Made by a program: the position numbers and the translations under genes | Shown: positions 43,315 to 50,136 of the stretch, piece after piece | How positions within the stretch are numbered: position 1 is the stretch's first letter | Layout: each line of letters begins with the position of its first letter | NCBI GenBank assembly: GCA_046760785.1 | Contig: JBHIET010000006.1 | Span: 5,319 to 69,318 of the forward strand | DNA: 64,000 nt | From: JBHIET01 sp046760785 | GTDB lineage: Bacteria > Chloroflexota > Anaerolineae > B4-G1 | Direction: 5' to 3' | Notes under the pieces: generated by a model | The model's database searches: none | What the model was told of the DNA's origin: nothing | The model's input: the letters and a program-made list of their open reading frames with translations, nothing else

Positions 43315-44863
43315 TGTTCATCTCTCCACCCGATTTGACTTGCGCGCCCCACGTCTGGTTGAACTCTGCCAACGCGGCCTTCAACTCCTCCTCGGTCTCT
43401 TCGGCAATCTTCTTTCGCGCGGCGATGTCGGCGCCAACCTCGGAACGCTGAGTGCGCATAAAAGCGAGCATCTCCTGCTCGTAGCGGCGCATCTCTGCCA
43501 ACGGCACACCGTCGCAGAAGCCATGCGTGCCTGCGTAAATAATCATCACCTGCTCCTCCAGCGGCACCGGCTCGTACTGGGGTTGCTTGAGGATCTCCGT
43601 CAGCCGGCGGCCTCGCTCCAACCGCCGCAGTGTGGCTTCATCCAGGTCGGAGCCAAACTGGGCAAAGGCGGCCAGCTCGCGGAACTGCGCCATCTCCAGC
43701 CGCAATCGCCCGGCCACCTGCTTCATCGCCTTGGTCTGCGCGTCGCCTCCCACGCGGGAGACGGAGACACCCACGTTGATTCCGGGACGGATGCCAGCGT
43801 TGAACAGGTCCGTCTCCAGGTAAATCTGGCCGTCGGTGATGGAGATCACATTGGTGGGAATGTAGGTGGCGATGTCGCCCAACTGGGTCTCGACGATGGG
43901 CAGCGCGGTCAGGCTGCCCCCTCCCCGGTCATCGTGCAGCCGTGCCGCTCGCTCCAACAACCGCGAGTGCAGGTAGAAGATGTCGCCGGGATAGGCCTCG
44001 CGGCCGGGAGGACGGCGGAGGAGAAGACTGACCTGCCGATAGGCCCAGGCGTGCTTGGTCAGGTCGTCGTAGATGATGAGCGCATCCCGACCTCGCTCCA
44101 TAAACTCCTCGCCCATGGCGCAGCCAGCGTAGGGGGCAATGTATTGAAGTGCCGCCGGTTCCGAGGCGGAGGCAACGACGATGATGGTGTGATCCATAGC
44201 CGCATGCCGCTCCAGCGTCGCCACCACCTGTGCCACCTGGCCCTTTCTCTGGCCGATGGCCACGTAGATGCAGAGCAAGTCCTTGCCCCGCTGGTTGATG
44301 ATGGTATCCAGCGCAATGGCTGTCTTGCCGGTCTGGCGATCGCCGATGATCAACTCGCGCTGTCCCCGCCCGATAGGGGTCATCGCGTCAATCGGCTTGA
44401 TGCCGGTCTGAACCGGAGTGTCCACGTTCTGTCGCTCGACCACGCCCGGCGCAACGCGCTCGATGGGGCGGTACCGGTCGGCGGCGATGGGGCCTTTCCC
44501 ATCCACAGGCTGACCCAGCGCGTCCACCACGCGGCCCAGGAGAGCGTCCCCCACAGGAACGGAGACGATGCGTCCTGTACCCCACACCGTCTGGCCCTCC
44601 TCGATCTCCGTGTAGTCACCCGTGATGATGATACCAACGTTATCCGCCTCCAGGTTGAAGGCGATGCCAGGAACGCCACCTTGGAACTCGACCAACTCGC
44701 TCATCAACACGTTGGCGAGTCCCGAGGCGCGGGCAATCCCATCGCCGACCTCGATGACGGTGCCGACGTCCACTGCCTCGACGGTCGGCTGGAAGCCTTC
44801 GATCTGTTCGCGCAGCGCGACTGCCAGTTCTTGCAGGGTGTTCTGGGTTTGCGTGTTAGCCAT
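43298..44863 (-). CDS. atpA: F1 ATP synthase alpha subunit
   Basis: A 521-residue nucleotide-binding, non-catalytic subunit. Walker A is GDRQTGKTAIALDTIINQ, with DLLCIYVAIGQRKGQVAQVV, LIIYDDLTKHAWAYRQVSLLLRRPPGREAYPGD and the arginine-finger region ISITDGQIYLETDLFNAGIRPGINVGVSVSRVGG. It is complete and likely functional. Its own promoter lies 65-93 bases upstream, showing that the cluster starts here: atpB, atpE, atpF and atpH are not upstream and must be elsewhere. Confidence 0.97.
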   Translation of the reverse strand: MANTQTQNTLQELAVALREQIEGFQPTVEAVDVGTVIEVGDGIARASGLANVLMSELVEFQGGVPGIAFNLEADNVGIIITGDYTEIEEGQTVWGTGRIVSVPVGDALLGRVVDALGQPVDGKGPIAADRYRPIERVAPGVVERQNVDTPVQTGIKPIDAMTPIGRGQRELIIGDRQTGKTAIALDTIINQRGKDLLCIYVAIGQRKGQVAQVVATLERHAAMDHTIIVVASASEPAALQYIAPYAGCAMGEEFMERGRDALIIYDDLTKHAWAYRQVSLLLRRPPGREAYPGDIFYLHSRLLERAARLHDDRGGGSLTALPIVETQLGDIATYIPTNVISITDGQIYLETDLFNAGIRPGINVGVSVSRVGGDAQTKAMKQVAGRLRLEMAQFRELAAFAQFGSDLDEATLRRLERGRRLTEILKQPQYEPVPLEEQVMIIYAGTHGFCDGVPLAEMRRYEQEMLAFMRTQRSEVGADIAARKKIAEETEEELKAALAEFNQTWGAQVKSGGEMNSGDSA

Positions 44864-44927
44864 AACCTACCTCTCTGGTTTTGGATGCAGAAGCCGCTCC
44901 ATCGTTCACTGAGGACAGAACGGCAGA

Positions 44928-44956
44928 ATGATACACGATTTTGATAGATTTGTCCA
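44928..44956 (-). promoter_or_regulatory. Promoter of the atpA-atpG cluster
   Basis: On the minus strand: TGGACA (44956-44951), 17-bp spacer, TATCAT (44933-44928). It lies 65 bases before the atpA ATG. Confidence 0.65.
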
Positions 44957-45018
44957 GCGCTCGTCAAACGTTAGCCAACCCCCCCGTAGGTTCGAAAACC
45001 TACCAAACGGATAGACAA

Positions 45019-45051
45019 AGACCCCAAGGATTCTTGAAACCCTTGGGGTCT
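45019..45051 (-). terminator. Intrinsic terminator after the NDUFA9-like SDR gene
   Basis: Perfect 11-bp stem AGACCCCAAGG/CCTTGGGGTCT with an 11-base loop; on the minus strand it is followed by TTTGTCT. It isolates the SDR transcript from the atp promoter. Confidence 0.8.
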
Positions 45052-45079
45052 GCGCTGATGTTCTCCTGTGACACTCTGG

Positions 45080-46015
45080 CTAGCCACGGTGAAACACAAA
45101 GCGCAACAAGTCACGCCGCCAGGGCCGCTTGCGGCGCAGGTAGTCGAGACAGTCGGCGAAGCGATAGGGGTCGAAGCCAAAGTGGCGCTGGACGATCAGC
45201 AGGTCCGTCGCGCTGCCCACGGCCAGGAGATCGAGCCACCAGGGAGGCGTTGGGGTGTGCGGCAGCAACGCGTCGCACAACGCGATCGCGCCTCGCACCA
45301 GGGGCATCCGCACGTGCACCAGCCGCCTGCGTACTCCCGCCGCTGCCAGCACCTCCGCCATCAATTGCTCGAAAGTGAAGTGTTCCGGTCCGCCAATAGG
45401 AACGGTCTTTCCAATCAGATCATCCCGATCCAGTGTGTCCACGATACATTGTACCAAATCCACGACCCACAGTGGCTGGAAGCGCGACAGGCCCGGATCA
45501 GGTATGGGGAGTACGGCGGGAATCGTCTTGGCCAGCATGGCCAGCACGTTGGTAAACGCATCCTCCGGGCCATAGGTGACGGCTGCACGGAGGATGGTGG
45601 TGTCCAATCGGCTTTCGCGCACAGCGGCCTCTGCCTCTCCCAAAGCCCGGAAGAGCGGGTAGGCGGAGGAGCGGTCAGCCCCCAGGCGGCTTAGATAAAT
45701 GAAGCGACGCACACCTGCTTCCTGCGTCGCCTCGATCAGATTGGCCGTATCTTCGGCGTGGCCATGCAGCCCTACGTCCCGCTCAAGATCTGCTTCCCCC
45801 GCCAGGTGAACGACCGCCGTCACGCCCTGCATCGCCGTGCGCAACGCAGGCAGCTCATCCATGCTGGCCGATACGGAGGAGAAGAGAATGTCCGTGGGCA
45901 ACCGCTGCTCGCGCCGAGAGGGTTGCAATAGACAACACACCTCGCGCCCCCCGGCCACCAGTCGGCGCACCACAGCCCGCCCCACGAAACCAGTGGCTCC
46001 GGTGACCAGTATCAT
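45080..46015 (-). CDS. NAD(P)-binding SDR, NDUFA9-like / atypical extended type
   Basis: A 311-residue Rossmann protein. The glycine motif is MILVTGATGFVGRAVVRRL, followed by VVHLAGEADLERDVG and RRFIYLSRLGADRSSAYPLFRALGEAEAAVRESRLDTTILRAAVTYGPEDAF. The active-site Tyr-x3-Lys of classic SDRs is not evident (YPLFRALG in its place), as in NDUFA9-like proteins linked to complex I assembly or quinone pathways. The substrate is unknown. It has a terminator after it and stands alone. Confidence 0.85.
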   Translation of the reverse strand: MILVTGATGFVGRAVVRRLVAGGREVCCLLQPSRREQRLPTDILFSSVSASMDELPALRTAMQGVTAVVHLAGEADLERDVGLHGHAEDTANLIEATQEAGVRRFIYLSRLGADRSSAYPLFRALGEAEAAVRESRLDTTILRAAVTYGPEDAFTNVLAMLAKTIPAVLPIPDPGLSRFQPLWVVDLVQCIVDTLDRDDLIGKTVPIGGPEHFTFEQLMAEVLAAAGVRRRLVHVRMPLVRGAIALCDALLPHTPTPPWWLDLLAVGSATDLLIVQRHFGFDPYRFADCLDYLRRKRPWRRDLLRFVFHRG

Positions 46016-46083
46016 CGCCCTCCCTTTTGTGCGGGTGCGATTATACCACTGATGTCAGCGGAGGCCAAGCAATGTGGCGCACG

Positions 46084-46104
46084 ACTCACGCTTCACGTCT
46101 CACA
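46084..46104. repeat. Degenerate heptamer repeat at the 3' end of the VTT gene
   Basis: ACTCACG, CTTCACG, TCTCACA: three 7-bp units of TCACG type spanning the stop codon region. Confidence 0.45.
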
Positions 46105-46826
46105 AGTCGTTGAATCAGACGCACCGTCAAGCCCTCCAATCGCGCTTGATAGCGCCAGAAGACCCAGGCCAACGCGGCCGCTCCACCGCCCAATGGGATC
46201 CACGCCCACCACGGTAACTCCGTCGCGTAGGCCCCCACCCAGCAAGAGATGTACACGCCCGGCAGCCGCCCCAGCGCAGCCAGCACGATCATGCGCGGAA
46301 TCGCCAACGGGCTCAGCCCGATCAGGAAGCACACGACGTCGTCGGGGAGAAAAGGAAACAGGAAAATGAGGAAGAGAAACAGCGGCCCCCGACGGTCGGC
46401 GATCCGATCCCAGCGCGCCAACTGCTCCGGCTTCACCAGATGCTCCACCAACGGCCGCCCGAACCAGCGGCCCAACGCCATCGCCAGCGCCGTTCCCAGC
46501 AACAGCCCGACCATGCTGTATAGAGTGCCCAGCCAGACACCGTACAGATAGCCGTTCACCAGCCCCACGAATTGGCCCGGGATCGGTGCCAACAGCACCT
46601 GCGCCACGTTGAGGGCGATGCTGACCAGTGGCCCCCACAGACCAAAACTCACCATCCACTCCCGTATGCGCTCCCGGTTGCCGAAGAAAGCCCACAGCGA
46701 CTCGTGCCAGTACCACAGCCCACCCACAACGGCGACAATCAGCACCGCGAGAAGCGTGGCACGTATCCACGTCCAACCACCCCCCCGTCGCCGTTCGGCT
46801 GAGCACTCACGGCGAAGCCCGTTCAC
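46086..46826 (-). CDS. VTT/DedA-like (TVP38/TMEM64) membrane protein
   Basis: A 246-residue polytopic membrane protein. Helices include ATLLAVLIVAVVGGLWYW, WGPLVSIALNVAQVLLAPIPG and YSMVGLLLGTALAMALGRWFG, and the re-entrant VTT motif FLFPFLPDDVVCFLIGL, then a C-terminal helix. VTT proteins are lipid scramblase-like or lipid-carrier transporters. Translation starts at the GTG at 46826 that overlaps the MFS stop (GTGA); the frame upstream is out of frame with the MFS gene and not real. The first approximately 13 residues (NGLRRECSAERRR) are encoded by a palindromic-element copy, 46791-46825. Confidence 0.85.
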   Translation of the reverse strand: MNGLRRECSAERRRGGGWTWIRATLLAVLIVAVVGGLWYWHESLWAFFGNRERIREWMVSFGLWGPLVSIALNVAQVLLAPIPGQFVGLVNGYLYGVWLGTLYSMVGLLLGTALAMALGRWFGRPLVEHLVKPEQLARWDRIADRRGPLFLFLIFLFPFLPDDVVCFLIGLSPLAIPRMIVLAALGRLPGVYISCWVGAYATELPWWAWIPLGGGAAALAWVFWRYQARLEGLTVRLIQRLVRREA

Positions 46827-48097
46827 CGTTGGGCCTCCGCAGGCATGGTCTGCCGTGGCGGCTTCAGCCCCAGACTGAGCAGAAAACCGATCGCCACGAT
46901 CGCCGCCGTCACGCTGAAGAGCGTAGTATACGAAGTCGCCTCCAACAACCACCCACCCGCCATCGGCGCCAACGTCAGCACCCCCATGATGGTGTTGCCC
47001 AGGCCGACATAGGCCGAGTGCATTCCCTCCGGCGCGATCTCCAGTAGGTAGTTGGTGAAACCCAGCATCCATGTGCTGTTCACAACTCCCAGCGCCACAT
47101 AAACGAAGGGATAAGCCCGAATCAGCCAGCCGGAGCCCGCCAGATGCGCCACCAGCGCGAAAAGCGGCCCTGCCGCGGCTGCAGCACTCCCGATGCGCGC
47201 CACGTACCGCGGCCCCCATCGCTCGCTGACCAGACCCAGCACTGCACCGGAGACCGTCCCTGCTAACGTCTGAGCGACCACGAAGCTGCCGATGACACTC
47301 TGCGGCAGGTGCAGCACGTCAGCCGCGTGCACCACGTAGAACGAGACTACCAATCCCATCATACCGACTAAGAGTCGGCAGGCTATCAGGCGGCGAAAGG
47401 CCGGATCAGCGAAAATGATCCTCAACCACCCTCTCTCCGTCCGATTACTCGTCTCCGGGTTCGCGTCTTGAGGCAAGGACTCCCGTATCAAGGCCAAGGC
47501 GAGTATCGAAGGAACAAACGCCACGCTCGCAAGTGTGAAGATCAGCGTGTAGTCCTCAGGAAAAGCACAACGATCTAGGATCAACCCCACCAATGCTCCC
47601 ACCCCAACACCAGCCAGCCCGCTGATGACCTGTCCCAACCCAATCAAACGCCCTCGTCGCTTCAGCGGAATGGCTCGTGCTATAATGTCGAACCAGGCCA
47701 CGGCAGCGACCCCATCGGTGGCAGCCCATAAGCCGATGCAGACGAAAAACAGGATCAGCATAGCTGTGGAGTAGCGGGCCAGTCCGGCCCACAATGCCAA
47801 CACCATCACCCCAAACATGATCCTTCCGCTCAGCCCGGCAAGCATATACGGCTTCTTGCGCGGCCTGCCACTGATCAGATGGGCAACAGCCAGTTGGGGC
47901 AGCAGCCAGCTGCCGTTGAAGACCGTACCGACCAGCCCGATCACGGGCGCTGAGTTGGTCAACTGGCCCACGAACGCAGGCAGCACACTGTAGGGGCTGA
48001 TGAAGGCGAACGCCACCCCGAAGCAGATGTAGTCCACCAAGAGAGCAACGAAATTCCAGCGGTAGTGGGGAGGCAGGCTCTCAGAATTCTTGCTCAC
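46823..48097 (-). CDS. Major facilitator superfamily transporter
   Basis: A 424-residue protein with about twelve hydrophobic helices. Signature loops include HLISGRPRKKPYMLAGLSGRIMFG between helices 2 and 3 and RRGRLIGLGQVISGLAGVGVG, with a long central loop (RESLPQDANPETSNRTERGW) between the two six-helix halves. No substrate can be assigned. It is co-translated with the VTT gene through a GTGA overlap. Family membership is firm; function is open. Confidence 0.9.
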   Translation of the reverse strand: MSKNSESLPPHYRWNFVALLVDYICFGVAFAFISPYSVLPAFVGQLTNSAPVIGLVGTVFNGSWLLPQLAVAHLISGRPRKKPYMLAGLSGRIMFGVMVLALWAGLARYSTAMLILFFVCIGLWAATDGVAAVAWFDIIARAIPLKRRGRLIGLGQVISGLAGVGVGALVGLILDRCAFPEDYTLIFTLASVAFVPSILALALIRESLPQDANPETSNRTERGWLRIIFADPAFRRLIACRLLVGMMGLVVSFYVVHAADVLHLPQSVIGSFVVAQTLAGTVSGAVLGLVSERWGPRYVARIGSAAAAAGPLFALVAHLAGSGWLIRAYPFVYVALGVVNSTWMLGFTNYLLEIAPEGMHSAYVGLGNTIMGVLTLAPMAGGWLLEATSYTTLFSVTAAIVAIGFLLSLGLKPPRQTMPAEAQR

Positions 48098-48188
48098 GGC
48101 GAAAGTGTACCACGAAGTCTGAGGCCGTCAAGGGCAGCCAGTGATGATTACCAAACCCGTCACTCTGAGCGCCTAAAGGGCGCGGTTA

Positions 48189-48376
48189 CTATATTGACAA
48201 TGTCAGATTAACATAAAACAAGCTGCACTTGCTCGCCGGTGCTCGTAGCCCCCGTTCCTTCGGGCTGAGCCTCAGGACGAAGCCTCGGGGGCGTCTCAAG
48301 CGAGATTTGCCCGGAGAACACGCCCTTGGGGACAAGGGCTGAGAGCCTTTGGCCAAATGTGACATTGCCAAGGTAG
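48189..48376. mobile_element. MITE family 1, complete copy
   Basis: 188 bp with 17-bp inverted termini: left CTATATTGACAATGTCA, right end reversed CTACCTTGGCAATGTCA. The interior is nearly identical to the copy at 40446 over most of its length. It is non-coding, and no clear target duplication was seen. Confidence 0.85.
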
Positions 48377-48592
48377 ATACTCATATTCCCGGCCTGGCGG
48401 GAGGGACAGGTGTTGGAGAAACTGGAATGCATCATCGCTCAGAGCGGCGGCGAGATCCTCGACGACGACCTAGCCGCCCACGAGTGGGCGGAACGCTTCT
48501 CGCTCATGCATATCAAGTGGCTGGGGCTTTCGCTCATCCCCATCGAGGTCATTCTCCCCCTGGAGAACCCGGACGACGCATCGCCCACTTGA
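48377..48592 (+). pseudogene. Possible remnant of an FAD-linked oxidase
   Basis: The open frame reads IFPAWREGQVLEKLE, then SGGEILDDDLAAHEWAERF, LMHIKWLGLSLIPIEV and a stop after PDDASPT. This looks like an internal piece of GlcD-like FAD oxidases from memory of such sequences (a GGExLxDxxAxHEWxERFxPMRxKxLGPSLxPxEV pattern). The flavin and active-site regions are missing. The MITE abuts its 5' end. A real small protein of 60 residues from the GTG at 48410 is the alternative. Confidence 0.4.
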
Positions 48593-48617
48593 CTTTTCGA
48601 AAAGCCTGTTGTATAAT
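48589..48617 (+). promoter_or_regulatory. Sigma-70 promoter of the arsR-dsrE-tusA operon
   Basis: TTGACT (48589-48594), 17-bp spacer, TATAAT (48612-48617): close to consensus. Confidence 0.85.
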
Positions 48618-48618
48618 C

Positions 48619-48656
48619 TATCAATATAAATATCTAAACATATTGATATATTGATA
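48619..48656. promoter_or_regulatory. Probable ArsR-family operator
   Basis: TATCAATATA (48619-48628) and its exact inverted copy TATATTGATA (48647-48656), with an additional ATATTGAT between them. The AT-rich palindrome starts two bases after the -10 box, where a bound ArsR dimer would block transcription, giving autoregulation. Confidence 0.75.
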
Positions 48657-48663
48657 CTTAGGA

Positions 48664-49002
48664 ATGGAAAACTCTCTCGAACAGGAGATTAACCTGCTGC
48701 ATGCTCAGGTCTGCCAGGGATTGGCGGACCCGAAGCGGATTCTGCTCCTCTACGCCCTGGCCGATGGCCCCTGCCGGGTCACCGACCTGGCCGAGGCCCT
48801 AGGACTGCCTCAACCCACTGTCTCTCATCATTTGAAGATCTTGCGGGAGCGCGGGCTGGTCGTGACGGAACGCGAAGGAACCGCCGTCTACTACTCCCTG
48901 GCCGATCGGCGGGTTGTTGAGGCCCTGGACCTGTTGCGGATGATGCTGGCGGATCTCCTGAGTCAGCGGGCCGACCTGGCCGAACATCTGAGTGGAAACT
49001 AG
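48664..49002 (+). CDS. ArsR-family repressor, possible sulfide/persulfide sensor
   Basis: A 112-residue winged-helix regulator. The recognition helix lies in RVTDLAEALGLPQPTVSHHLKILRERGLV, followed by the wing REGTAVYYSLAD. No ELCVCDL metal site is present. Two cysteines occur, Cys17 (AQVCQGLADPKR) and Cys37 (DGPCRVTDL); in BigR/SqrR-type ArsR proteins a cysteine pair senses persulfide, though at other positions. The operon (DsrE-like and TusA-like genes) supports a sulfur signal. It probably represses its own operon through the 48619-48656 palindrome. Confidence 0.88.
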   Translation: MENSLEQEINLLHAQVCQGLADPKRILLLYALADGPCRVTDLAEALGLPQPTVSHHLKILRERGLVVTEREGTAVYYSLADRRVVEALDLLRMMLADLLSQRADLAEHLSGN

Positions 49003-49090
49003 TTTCTTTACAGAATGGAATGAGGTATCGCAGGCCCAACGCAGCCTGCATAGTGCAGATTCTCAAACTTTCAAGGAGGAGCATACGTAG

Positions 49091-49570
49091 ATGAGTGATA
49101 ACGGTACTAAGAAGTGTTCCATCGTTGTCTTCAGCGGAGATATGGACAAAGTGATGGGAGCGTTCATCATCGCCACCACCGCTGCTGCGATGGGCATGGA
49201 GACCAGCATGTTTTTCACCTTCTGGGGCCTTCAGGCCGTTAAGAAGAAGGTCAAGACAGGCAGCGGTCTCTTCGGACGGATGCTTGGCATTATGTTCGGG
49301 GACATTGACAGCATCGGCCCCAGTAAGATGAACTTCGGCGGTGTGGGCCGCTGGATGTTCAAGAAAATGATGAAGGACAAGGAGGTCACCTCGCTGTCCG
49401 AGCTGCGCCAAATGGCGATTGATATGGGCATCAGGTTGCTGCCGTGCCAGATGAGCATGGAAGTGATGGAAATCACCAGCGAGGACCTGATTGACGAGAT
49501 GGAAAAGCCTGTCGGCGCGGCCACGTATGTGCTCGAGGCCCAACAGGCCGATATTACCCTATTTGTATAA
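49091..49570 (+). CDS. DsrE/DsrF-like sulfur-carrier family protein
   Basis: A 159-residue protein of the DsrE-like superfamily (peroxiredoxin-like group). The start CSIVVFSGDMDKVMGAFIIATTAAAMGMETSMFFTFWG is characteristic. A Cys in the late motif RLLPCQMSMEVM sits at the position used for persulfide carriage in DsrE-type proteins. Such proteins often partner TusA and rhodanese in moving sulfane sulfur. AAGGAGGA precedes the ATG, and tusA follows 21 bases on. Specific partners cannot be told. Confidence 0.9.
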   Translation: MSDNGTKKCSIVVFSGDMDKVMGAFIIATTAAAMGMETSMFFTFWGLQAVKKKVKTGSGLFGRMLGIMFGDIDSIGPSKMNFGGVGRWMFKKMMKDKEVTSLSELRQMAIDMGIRLLPCQMSMEVMEITSEDLIDEMEKPVGAATYVLEAQQADITLFV

Positions 49571-49591
49571 CATTCAAAACAGGAGGCAAAT

Positions 49592-49831
49592 ATGGATCAG
49601 ATTACCCCGACCAAAACCCTAGACGCGCGCGGGTTAAAGTGCCCGATGCCGGTGGTAAAGACCAGCCAGGAAATGAAAAGCATCTCTGTAGACGACATCT
49701 TGGAAGTGATTGCCACCGACCCCGGCTCTATGGCAGATATCAGTGCCTGGTGCAAAAGCACCGGTAATGAACTGTTGGAGATGGAGAAGGGAGACGGAGT
49801 CTTTACATTCTACATCCGCCGCCTCAAGTGA
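49592..49831 (+). CDS. tusA: TusA/SirA-like sulfur carrier
   Basis: A 79-residue two-layer protein that carries persulfide sulfur on one Cys. The signature LDARGLKCPMPVVKTSQEM includes the CPxP active site, and the C-terminal half reads VIATDPGSMADISAWCKSTGNELLEMEKGDGVFTFYIRR. The ribosome site CAGGAGG is nine bases upstream. With the DsrE-like gene it forms a sulfur-transfer pair under an ArsR regulator, and a strong terminator follows. Confidence 0.93.
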   Translation: MDQITPTKTLDARGLKCPMPVVKTSQEMKSISVDDILEVIATDPGSMADISAWCKSTGNELLEMEKGDGVFTFYIRRLK

Positions 49832-49834
49832 GTG

Positions 49835-49863
49835 CTTGGGGGAGAGGCATCTTCTCCCCCAAG
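49835..49863 (+). terminator. Terminator of the arsR-dsrE-tusA operon
   Basis: CTTGGGGGAGA pairs with TCTTCTCCCCCAAG (one bulge) across a short loop, followed by TTCTTCT. Confidence 0.8.
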
Positions 49864-49865
49864 TT

Positions 49866-50059
49866 CTTCTGTGCGTTGCAACTGTGTCGAATGGGCTTGA
49901 CACAGTTGGTCAAACCTGGTCTGGAAGATATCGATCTCAAACGTAGGCGTCACGATCCTCTCCCAGCGCGCTGTGGATGATCACCACGTGGAAGTACTTG
50001 TGGACATCTAGGGAGACGCACAGGATCTGACCCAACGGAATCCCACGAATGTTGTCCAT
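49866..50059 (-). pseudogene. IS110-type transposase N-terminal remnant, frameshifted
   Basis: Read on the minus strand from the ATG at 50059: GQILCVSLDVHKYFHVVIIH then SALGEDRD. A one-base shift then leads to TPTFEIDIFQTRFDQLCQAH. The LDVHK start and the FxxxxxGFxxL-type continuation are those of IS110-family DEDD transposases. Only about 65 residues survive and there is no C-terminal Tnp20 part. It is not the source of the MITEs, whose termini it does not show. Confidence 0.65.
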
Positions 50060-50092
50060 ACAATGGGGCAGAGATACTCTACCCATATTGAC

Positions 50093-50108
50093 GGTGGTGT
50101 CAACCACC
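50093..50108. promoter_or_regulatory. Small palindrome upstream of the solute-binding protein gene
   Basis: GGTGGT-GTCA-ACCACC, followed eight bases later by a TATAAT-like box in CCTATAATACC. It could be an operator; no matching -35 at normal spacing. Confidence 0.35.
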
Positions 50109-50136
50109 TACGAAACCTATAATACCAAGAGGTAAT

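Noticed and set aside
43274..44944. Plus-strand open frame (556 aa) over atpA
   Set aside because: atpA on the minus strand is unmistakable; the other frame has no ribosome site or family motifs.
44986..45003. GTAGGTTCGAAAACCTAC as a tRNA T-arm
   Set aside because: The loop is only four bases and no acceptor or anticodon arms surround it.
46827..47219. N-terminal extension of the VTT gene
   Set aside because: It lies wholly inside the MFS gene in another frame; a GTG at 46826 overlapping the MFS stop is the sensible start.
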